From assembly GCF_019925205.1 (NCBI RefSeq), contig NC_083562.1, positions 20,646,001 to 20,710,000 of the forward strand: DNA of 64,000 nt. Direction: 5' to 3'. Shown here one piece after another: positions 53,666 through 64,000 of this stretch; within the stretch, counting starts at the first letter, position 1; the number at the start of each line of letters is the position of its first letter. The notes beneath the pieces are model-generated. The model saw only the letters and a list, made by a program, of their open reading frames with translations, had not been told where the DNA came from and ran no database searches. Position numbers and translations under genes: made by a program. Origin of the DNA: Metopolophium dirhodum (lineage: Eukaryota; Arthropoda; Insecta; Hemiptera; Aphididae).

Positions 53666-55153
53666 AGAGGTTTTATACGCTGAACAGATTTGACCTGCGG
53701 CGTCAAAGGTATTCAAAAGTACGGTGAAAAAAAAAAAAACCAACGAATGTGGTTTGGAAAACGTTTGTAAAAGTAAACTAAAAAAAAAAAAAACAAAAAT
53801 ATATTTATGATATAAATAAAAACAAGAAACGTAGGTAGATTTAGTAGGTACGTAGGTACATTAATTATTATATTAATATAATATTGTTAGTTTTGCGCAA
53901 TACGTGCAGGTCTTGTAATTATTATTCAAACGTTTGAATCCGATGAACAATATGAAACCAGACATTCCTCATAATTATTGTTAATATTGACTAATAATAA
54001 TAATTGCTTGTTACGATAAGATGATAAAATAGTAAATTATTATTCAGTATTCATTTGATATTTTGATTCGTACGCTATATTATAATATACTAGTATTCTT
54101 TATTGTTCGACAACCTATTATTATATATATATTTAATGCATATGTTATTATAGTGTTAAACTCTTACCAAATTATATAAATCCAATTAAGATATTTTTTG
54201 TTCCAATTATCTTTTAACAAAATCCTTATAATGTTAACGATTGTTTTAATGTTTATTTAAGATTAAATCGAAAAAAAACCAAGAGACTAAGAAAACATTA
54301 GTAATAGCAATTTAATTACAATAATAATAATATATTAACGACGACGATATTAAATATATATTAAATAAAATTCAATTGAATAGCTAAACATCCATTACCA
54401 TAGTCCATAAAGAATGTAAAATAAACAGACGAACAAACAAATGTATATTAAAACACAATATCGGTAATTGATTATTTTAAAATAATATTTCACAAACGGG
54501 CTTTTAACTATTCATTTTTAATCCATTAAAGTGCATATTTTTGTAGTTGGCAAAATAAATAATCTGCGTACAATTCCCTCTGAAATGTACGAAATTGAAA
54601 TGCTACACAGAAAAATCTATACATTATAGGCGCCTGTTATTCCGTGTATTTTATGAATAGATTAAGAGTATAATATACAATATTTTACTAATATAATTGC
54701 ATACTGAAGGTATTCTAAAATTCCAATATTACCCATTTCGGCCATAAGCATTCACAAATAATGATATTGAATACTGATTTTCCAATTTAGTACTTAAATT
54801 CAATAAAAAATGTTTACAGAGGACTCAGGGGTTTTATGGTCTCTCAAGAACTGTGAAAAATGTTGCTGACGCACATTATTGTGTGTTTGGAGTGCATTTG
54901 CTGGCGACTAAAAACACCCTTAGGATCAGATTAGTCTTCGATAGCGATCCACGAGCGTTTATTATTACCTGAACTGTCAAGGGGAGGAGGACACAAGGAT
55001 ATCTGTGGCCGATCTAGAAAGGACACAGTCATGCGCCTCTCGCTGTGGCGCGTAGCACACACGTATACCGTGAAAAAAAGGAAGACCGTATCTGTGTAAA
55101 AAAAAATAAAAGTAATATATATATTTTATATATTTTATACGTTTTCTTTATTA

Positions 55154-55154
55154 T

Positions 55155-55187
<33 letters not shown>
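55154..55187 (+). repeat. (AC)n(AT)n microsatellite
   Basis: About eight AC units then about eight AT units, upstream of Ten-m. Confidence 0.94.
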
Positions 55188-56751
55188 AAAATAAAAGTAT
55201 AAGGCCTTTAATCCATGACGCCGGACAATGGGTTCGACACACGACCGATAATATAATGGAGACATCAATATTTTATCCTATATAACGGTCTGCAGTGTGC
55301 GTTGTATAAAACGCGTTGCCACGCGATGATATCATCTGCAGCAGTACGCGCAAGCAATCGCGCAGTGTCTGAGCGTTTGCGAATCCGATATTTTCTGCAC
55401 TTCGACATATGGACCGCTATCGTCTTTACATTTTTTATTTTATTTTTATCCGACATCTTTACCATAATAATAGGTCGTATGTCACCGAGATTGTGCGGCA
55501 GGCGCATATGCTTATATTATATTATATTATATATTTGTATGATATTATTATTATTATTATTATACTATTATTATGCATTCACGGTGGAATTGAATAATAA
55601 TAAAAAAAAAAAAAATAATGCATGTGAGGGGGTTCGCAAACCGATGCTCCAGACCATCATCGTGTTATTGTAATATAATAATAATAATAATAATGAACTA
55701 GGAGTTGTATAGCGACGTGTGTTGGCCATACATTAGGGCTAGGACGTTCGGTCACTATACCGCGTTATTTTATATAAGAATCTAAAACCATCCATCTTAT
55801 TACTAATGTTCATTACTATATGTTAAAAACCAACTTCTACATTCTTATTTGCACCTCCATGCTGTAGAAAAAACAGTCACTTGTATACCTACCACTCTTC
55901 ACTCCAATATCATTCCAATCCAAATACGCTTATTGTACATTTTATATGTTGTATAGATTGAGTAAACATGAATAATAGTTTAAAATATATATATATATAT
56001 ATTATATACGAGTCAGTATACTATAAGGTCAGTGTGGATTTAGCTTTGAAATCTCTCTGGCAGAAGATCGCTTTAATATTTAGACTGTCCGCCGGAAAGA
56101 AACAAAACCAGCCGGATACCTGGAGACCACTTAAAGCGTAGAACTACGGGATGACAATAAAACGGATACTTGAGCAATTTCGCTGACTACTGAAAAAATA
56201 AAATAAATACGAAACAAAAAGAAACTGTTTGACTACAGACAAACGTCGGCTCAAAGGGTATATAGTTTGATCTGACTAAATGAAATACCACGGCGAAAGT
56301 ATACGATTTATATTTTATATATTACTTTTTAAATGTCCTTTATTCTTATTAATTACTAGAGTTGAGTGAAGTGAAATCCTAGGTAATAAAAAAAAAATTA
56401 ACCTCTTAGACTTTAATACATAGTATATACTTTAATAGCTATACTGGCACCGCACTCTGTAACGAATGCCCAAATCATTATTTTTAAAACTAATTATTAT
56501 CTACTTCTATTGAAACATGAGGATTTCTACTCTGACCAACGATATAACTTTAATGATTTATTAGATTTAAATATAAGTACAACTGATTATAAATTTAATA
56601 ACATGCAACTCAAAATCCATGTTTAGGTATTAAAAAATATTTATCGGTGTTTAAAATCTAAATAGCAATAATTAACAGACGATATGTTATGAAAACAAAC
56701 GAAATATAATAATTGTTATTATTCATTACGATATATTTTTATTTTAATAAT

Positions 56752-56873
56752 ATACCGAGTGATTCTTTTATCATGATAACCACTCATTATTTCAAAAAGT
56801 ATTTATGCGTTTGAAAATATTTTCAGTAACATTAATAAGTGGCTCATTATAAAAAAATCACCCCGTGCATTAT
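56752..56873. mobile_element. MITE-like element with imperfect terminal inverted repeats
   Basis: The left end ACCGAGTGATTCTTTTATCA pairs, as an inverted repeat of about 30 bp with a few mismatches, with the right end whose reverse complement reads ACGGGGTGATTTTTTTATAA; both arms continue into an ACCACT/GCCACT word. The element is about 120 bp, AT-rich and has no coding capacity, as expected of a non-autonomous DNA transposon. A clean target duplication could not be assigned. Confidence 0.5.
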
Positions 56874-58020
56874 AATTATATATCTCTAATAAATTATTAT
56901 TTTATTTGTGTTTTTATTATGTTATTGCTTATTGTGCTTATTGATAAATGTATAAAAACAAACAATATATTTTTACTTTTAGACAAAAATATATAAAGCA
57001 GAAATAACAGTTTAACTATATATGCAATGCTTTGTTTGTGTTCAACCTATGCATATAATATATTATGTACACTATAGGTATAGTACATAATCTAAACTCA
57101 GTAATCGCGTCCTGCAGGATAGGTCCGTCGATAAATTAGATTTCCAATCTCTATATACAGATCCTGTGCGTATTATTTACGGATGTGACGGAATTTCTCG
57201 AAGGCCCCTCCCTCCATCCCCCGCCCGACCACCACTGTCCACCACGGCCGCTAAAAACGGTCTGGTCGGATGACACGAATAAAATCGGGCTCACGTCATA
57301 GTCGGTAGGAATGAATGCGGGTAGGGGAGGTCGAATATTGTTGGACGGGTCATGAAATAAATGACCCGTAGAAAAGACCACCCCACCACCGCCAGCATCA
57401 CTGAATTCAATCGGACGGGGCCACGAGAAAAATACCCTCTCCGCCGCCGGTCCCATCCTTCGTCCTGCGTGTATCCCACCGCGAAGGCAATATTTCGAAG
57501 AAAAGAAAAAACCCCGAGGATAGGAGATGAGGAGGAAAAAAAATAAAAATGGTATATAATCTTAAATGGAAAACCGATGATGGATGTTTGTCGGGATATT
57601 AGCATCGGATGGCCGGCGAAGTGCAACCGGGAAAGAGCCTCTGCAGGTCGGGACGCGCGTGTGTGTGTGAGCTCACTCATCATCCGCATGTCATCGATCC
57701 ATCATGTACCCCGGGGGTGACGACAAATCCGTAATCGCTGCGATATATACCCCTATCCGGGCAACCTTCCCACTACCCGCCACCCGATCACTCGTACACC
57801 AGGACGATACCGTTTCTATATAATATTATATATATACACACAATGTATGTGCCGTATGCGAGAACGACGCACCCTCGTCGAGGATCGAAAAAAAAAAAAA
57901 ACATTTTTCTCCCTTTTTTGAATATTATACACATTGTACACGCGTAGTATGGCTGTGCCAACTCAGATGAAAACATATCGTTTGTAACCGATATTATTAG
58001 GGAGCCGAAACCTGTATGGA

Positions 58021-58048
58021 TATTATTATTATTATTATTATTATTATT
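58021..58048 (+). repeat. (ATT)n microsatellite
   Basis: About nine ATT units, upstream of Ten-m. Confidence 0.94.
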
Positions 58049-58163
58049 GTATTATAGATCCGCAATTGTGTTTGAGTGTAATATATGCCTGCAGTGTAGC
58101 ATCAGCGACTACAAAATATAAACGAGTACGAGACCGAGTGTGTGACCGAGAGAGAAAAGAGTG

Positions 58164-58184
58164 AGTGAGAGAGAGAGAGAGAGT
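58164..58184 (+). repeat. (GA)n microsatellite
   Basis: A GA run within a wider GA-rich stretch that starts near 58147. Confidence 0.92.
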
Positions 58185-59253
58185 GGTGAGGAGGGAGAGC
58201 ATGGAGAATAATACAGTCGACCGGCTGCCGGAGAGTTTGGCATAATGCTATTATGTACATTTGACCACAAAAATGCGAATGAGACAATACGCAATGTTTA
58301 TTCAATAGTATCCTCACGAATTCGGCTTTAAACACAAACATTTGAAAACATTTCAACCAGCGTGACAATACTGCTGTTGTCGGAAAAATGCGTGACCGAG
58401 TGCAAATACACAATGTTATTATTATTTTGTTCTAAAATGTTCACGAGAAAATCGTTTTCACCCAAACGGTAAACGCTGTTTTTACGAGATACAACAAAAT
58501 ACGATAAAAATAGTAGGTTCATACAATGTATAATGGTATAATAATTGTGTGTGTAATCGTAGTTGTTTTAATCACTGTGAACACGTACTATACAAGTAAT
58601 AATTACATAGTGTCCCTACGTTATTATCCGTCTTCACAGCACGCCGAACGTATAATAATATTATAATAAAATATCGAGAAAATAATACAAACGCCAACAA
58701 TAGCGTAGACGGACAAAACAGTTTACAAAACATCTTGTTTCGTTATTATTATTATTATTATAATTTTTTTTATCTAATTTGTAACCACGTGCGGCCGTGT
58801 TATACTCGTCTTTACGGTTTAATGCATTTACAAAGAATCTGTTTATCTGTCATCTGTAGATATTAGGCAGGTACGTCTTCCGATAAAGACTCACAAAATC
58901 TGTTTGAGAAAAAAAAACTACTCGCAATAGTCAAGCTTTGTTTTTTTTTTTGTGAGCACGTGAAATACATATAAAACTTAATTTTACATGCCCTCGTAAT
59001 ATATGCGTTGGTGTAACAAATAGAAGTGTTTTGCATATTATAACCACATCGCTTATTATTATATACGTGTGCAATAATTGTTTATGTAAAAACATTAATT
59101 TAAATTAAAAATATCATATTATCATTTTCGTGACTTGGGTACATTCATTAGAAAAATAAAATATTAGTATTGTAGATAGTCAAAAAGAAAAATATTGTTA
59201 ATAAGACGTATAATGTGTAAGTACTAACTTATATTTAATAAAATTAATTTTTT

Positions 59254-59413
59254 TTTTTTTCCCCCACCCGGGCATGACAAATACCTACGGGTGCCCAAAT
59301 TAAAAATTCTGCCAAAACAAATCACGAGTAAACAAATCTACAGTACCCCCTCCCTGCAGTACCATAGGCTAATGACCTAAGTAGTCGAAGCCTTAACCCA
59401 AAATAATAAAAAA
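59254..59413 (-). mobile_element. Short retroposed fragment with target-site duplication
   Basis: A 160-bp insert is flanked by identical 14-bp copies of AAAATTAATTTTTT (59240-59253 and 59414-59427). Read on the minus strand it ends in an A-rich tail after a C/G-rich segment (complement of CCCCCACCCGGGC at 59261-59273). Duplication plus tail indicate target-primed insertion of a SINE or a 5'-truncated LINE. The family was not identified. The AT-rich duplication could partly be chance. Confidence 0.45.
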
Positions 59414-62400
59414 AAAATTAATTTTTTAATTATCCTAGTGAATATTTTGAACGTATCTTTACAGGCGCTTTTATTTTATTATTATAATATCTATCCAACA
59501 GGTTATAATTTCTTTGGATTTAGAGTTCTATTTATATTTGAATATACAAATTACGAACATTTAGATTTTCAGTATACAAACAAATTTATCGTCATATCTA
59601 TTAGTTTTTGGAATTTTTATAGATGATAACATTTTATACTAACATATTTTAAACATGACATTTTTATTAATTTATTTTTATGTAAAGGCAAAATATTAAA
59701 CAGAAAACATGATTATTATTAAATTGAGATAGTAAAGTTTTACGGCGGGCCATTCCGCGTAGCCGTTGGTTTTCGTTTTGAAATTATAATCTCAAAGATA
59801 AATATATAGATGTTGAACGGGGATTTTGGAGTTGGCGAGAGGGGTAGCATATGAAAACTGCTAACACGTGTAGGTATACGCGTTATACTTTTATAAAAAT
59901 TAGAACAAGCGTGTTGTTAAACCTTTAGGATAGTGTGCGCTTAATTTTCGGATTTTTATTACGGCTGACGTAAATTTGTAATAATATTATTATGTAAATG
60001 TTATATTTGTTTTAACAGCATACAGAAATGAGCGTACACGAGTGTCGGAGTGTGCATATATATATATACATAGGTATACGCGTATGCCATTCGTTGTATG
60101 TAGCGCTTTTTGCCAAGTGCAATTGTTTAACTAGAAATTTGCATACATTAGAGGGCAGTTCGGTGAATCGTCAGAATGAAAATTAATTTAATTAAAAAGG
60201 CAGGCGCTGGAGGTGATAAAGTATGAACACTCGCTATTTGATTTTCTACCCCCTAACCCGATGGTGATGAACAATAATATTCGCAGGCAACCAAGTGGTG
60301 GCGTGACATTTTCTCTGCTAGGTAAATACAATACAATAATAATAATGAAGAAAAATAAACAAATCCCAAGGCGTTACCTCTGAATATTGTAATAATATTG
60401 TACGACGACGTTGTTGCGTGCGCGGTCGCTTCTGCAGCTAACCGAACACGTTTTTATATATTTTTTTTTTATTTTTATACCTATTCAGATCGCAATTGGC
60501 AAGTTTTTCTACAATCTCCCTCTCTGTCTTTCTATCTATGTGTCCATCTATATTATATTTCTCTCTCCGTTACATTTTGCGGGACGACGCATTCCTTCTG
60601 ACGGGAACTCGCGTATGCGCGCGCCCCACGAAGCTTTACGTACAATCACCTCTCGACATCTCGGGCCGATGAGGTGGTGTGAAGGTAGAGGTGACGTGGA
60701 GGTGGAGGGGCCAGGATAATGCAAATCTCCTAGCACTACAGCCGTGGGTCGCCATCGTCCGTTTATAATAATATGTGGAGTTTGGAAGGCTCCGGACGTC
60801 CGGTCTGCGCTGGTACAGCGTTGACGTAACAATGATATTGTATGTCCGGTCGGTTCTGAATCGGATCTCCAGCGGGCAAGTCCTCGGTAGTCATTAGTCC
60901 ATCGTCCGCCACATGATGGCCGAACGCGGTGAATGCGCATGGTATGCATATTATTATTATAAATATTATTATACACTTTAGGCGATTACAATATTATTCA
61001 CTTGTATAATATGCAGAATACGTACACAATGGACGACCGTGAATCGACGATATTTTTAATGGCGGCATCACAAAGTCTCCATTCTTATATATAAAATGCG
61101 TTGACGTCGCTGTATATATTGTAATTCGTCCCAACAGACGATTGCTGGGATAAAAGAAAAAAAAACATTAACATAGACGAGTACCTACGTTTCAAACGAT
61201 TGTCGTTACAAATGACACGAATATAATGAAGTAAGCTCTTGACAATTTGGTAGATATATATTATATTTTATACTGTATAATATAGTAGGTAGCAAAAGTC
61301 TTTGACTATAGTACCAAAGATCGAAATATTATATTTGATTATATAGCAATATTGTACTTCGTAGACAAATCGTAACCAATCAAAATAAGTGCTATGGATT
61401 TTAATGATAAAAACACAATCGTTTCTTTATAAAATATTGTATGTAGGTACATAGTGTATGACTAGTCTTTATCAAAACATATCCATCTGCATCACGGATA
61501 CTCCTAACGGTAATATCGCATTGTCTGCGACTTGCGTCTTATTGACTAAGCCAAGAACGTGGAATGTTCGCTTGTATCATTCATTTCGTCGATTTATCTA
61601 TATTATTTTAAATATGTTAGCCTGCGGCCGATGTAAACTTCAGTAGGTAGTACCTATAACGGCCAACACACGCAACTAATTGCAGTCGTTTCAATCCAGA
61701 CATACCTAAATATTTAGATTGTCGTTAGATATTCGTCAAGTTTTATGGACAACTGCGTACATTCTGTCCCATTCACATTATAATAAAATGATATCGTATA
61801 TACATTGGGTGTATTCCGATTTCCAATCGATAAATATTGAATACTATTATAATTGACCTCGCGAATGATTGTTGAAACAATATAAGTACTATTTATGCAA
61901 ACCCAACACTAAAAACACATCGAAATACGTATGTCCATCGAATCGATCTTCAGACTGCAGCAAACATATAATATTATAAATATTATAATCGTCCACCGTT
62001 TCCTACGATTCGATGAAATAAATCGTGTGAAATCAGACCGCTTGGCCCGGAGGTTCGAAACGTTTTATTATAGAACTCGTACAGCAGTCGAATCCAAGCT
62101 ACCGAGTATATTATATTATTCAAATAATTACGTTTATAATATAGCGGTCGTCATCGTATCGCCTGCAAGGGCTATCGACACTGGGAACGCTCACTGAACG
62201 ACCGAAATGATTATGGAATGAAAACGACACGTTTCAAAAGGCCCCGCGGGACCGTAGAAAAAAAAAATACAAGCCACGCGAGTGTGCATGTATATATATA
62301 ACATAATAAAATATGAAAGGACGAAAAAAAAAATGATAATAATAACGAAACGAGTAAAGGCGGGTCTGGCAGACGGCACTCTAAACACCGTGCACATAGA

Positions 62401-64000
62401 TATATATATTATGTATAGGTACACAGTATACGCGTGTATATATTATAATAACGCCAGGATTCGGGTTAAGTCCACTTAAGTATTCAATAAACCGTCGTTG
62501 GCCTCCGAGATAATGACAACATGCGTATACATAACATACGTATATATGTACAATATAATATTACATATATTCACTATTATAGCATGTGTGAGTGTGCGTG
62601 TGCGTGCGTATGTGTGTGTGGGCGTGCGGATTCGGTTCTGGAATGACCCACGGCTAACACCCATTATGTGCTGCAGGAATATTATACTTATACATATAAT
62701 ATATATATACGCGTGTACCTTGCGTTTGTTTCGTTATTCTTCCGAATTGGTATATAGTAGTAGCCGGGTCTCTTTAAAATTACCAGGTAATCGATACCGG
62801 TGCTCCAAAACGATAGGCGGGCACGAATGATAGTTTGGGGGCCACATCTGCAGCAGCAGGCTATTCCGTCCGTTTTTATTTTTTCCTCTTCTTTATATTT
62901 TACACCCCTTTCTACCTGTATATTAGGACTAAAGACACGATAAACTCCTCCAACGACCGCTACGGTCTTCGCATTATATACGCGGTACGTGTTTATAGTA
63001 ATGATTGCTCACGATGTCGGTATATAGGTATACTTAATAACGGCAGCAGTAAATATTTCCCGGAGCCCGGTGCGGTGAAATTAGTGTTATTTGTTCTGAA
63101 AACGAAATTTGGGAGGAGGAAAATAAAACGTGAAATTTGATTATAATATTTTATTAAATGCCGGCTGGATTGGGGTGGGTGTGTAATATATATGTGTGGT
63201 AATCACTGTAGAATGTAGATCCACGTGCACTAGCAAAATATATAATATAATAATTGGTCTTTACAAAAAAAATCTACTGTAACCACTGTAATCTTTGGGT
63301 TGTAAATGTTATAATAATATAATATTGAAATTTATTGATACAAAAATAACCCTGTGTTCATGACAAAATGTATTGGTTTCCATATTATAATACTTGCACC
63401 CGGTGTTTTATGTTTTTCGTAAACACTTTTCTCGATACGACTATAATACGCGATACCTACCCATAAAATACAATCCGATTCACCGATAAATTGCAGGGAA
63501 CTTATCACAATACTGTAATTACAAATAATTCCAGTCAAAGGTTTCATCATAATAATTTTCAATAACATCTATTAATAGGACGCACAGACATAAACAACAC
63601 ATAAAAAAAAGTTTCCACTCAATCGTATGTAATATTATTATTATGACGTATACTGCCCGAGGTACCTGCCTATATATTATTTTGTATATGTACGACAACA
63701 GCAATCAAAAGTATTAAACGAATATCATATAATATATGTATGTATAATATGTATACGCTAACACATATATAATCTAAAACTTTTAAAAAAACGATATTGC
63801 GCGTATTCAAACCAATATCAAAAGTTTTGCCATAAGATATGAAATATATAAGAATATACGACGTATTACTACGTGATGACAAAAAGATGAACCGTATACA
63901 GATTTAGTTGCATCGGTGAAAGACCGCGTTGTGGTCGTTTTATCGGTTTATAAACGAAAAACCAGAGTATGATAATAAATTATGCAAAAAATCTATTCTG

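Larger units (their letters stand above)
53700..64000. other. Upstream DNA with no supported gene
   Basis: No exon, tRNA or recognisable protein was found on either strand in this 10.3 kb. GC-richer pockets occur at about 55200-55500, 57120-57790 and 60560-60940. The open frames across them have repetitive or shadow-like translations. The region may hold distal Ten-m promoters or enhancers, or non-coding first exons. Confidence 0.55.

Noticed and set aside
60411..60976. Overlapping open frames of about 100-140 codons on both strands upstream of Ten-m
   Set aside because: They overlap on opposite strands in a GC-richer patch and have no family similarity or splice signals.

Overview
The window looks like a piece of an AT-rich insect chromosome, most likely from an aphid. 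It is strongly AT-biased, has many TA-rich and trinucleotide (AAT/ATT) microsatellites, and repeats TAGGTA/TACCTA-type words that I associate with aphid genomes. The aphid assignment is inference. There are no bacterial features, no rRNA and no convincing tRNA.

Only one protein-coding gene can be supported: the 5' part of the teneurin gene Ten-m (odd Oz / tenascin-major) on the minus strand. It enters near 53.3 kb and leaves the window at position 1. Six coding exons can be placed, and their splice phases join without a break: exon 1 (52984-53017), exon 2 (19331-19606), exon 3 (about 3675-3908), a small exon 4 (3169-3253), the transmembrane exon 5 (1680-1882) and a long extracellular exon 6 (611-1531). 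Together they give about 584 residues: a cytoplasmic domain with a proline-rich motif, one membrane span at about residues 258-280, and the first ~300 extracellular residues. The EGF repeats, beta-propeller and YD-repeat barrel expected of a teneurin would lie beyond position 1. Identification rests on blocks recalled from fly Ten-m (PPDVPPRNP, DFEPS...VRT.SG.VYI, S..D(Y/F)K...S.CS.P.K, CSVLV) and on the CSWKC block before the membrane span, which I recall from vertebrate teneurins.

Layout: 1-3908 holds exons 3-6 and short introns. 3909-19330 is a 15.4 kb intron with a 500-N assembly gap (9619-10118). 19331-19606 is exon 2. 19607-52983 is a 33.4 kb first intron with several GC-richer islands that look regulatory, plus a textbook recursive-splicing ratchet site at about 51494. 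52984-53700 holds the first coding exon, its GC-rich leader with an upstream ORF that overlaps the start codon, and the probable promoter flanked by long G runs. 53700-64000 is apparently gene-free upstream DNA with microsatellites, a MITE-like element and a small retroposed fragment with a target-site duplication.

The unusual content is therefore gene architecture and regulation rather than a new enzyme system: the ratchet point, the small exon missed by ORF-length searches, tandem donor choices, a possible internal alternative first exon, and two furin-like sites in the extracellular stem.
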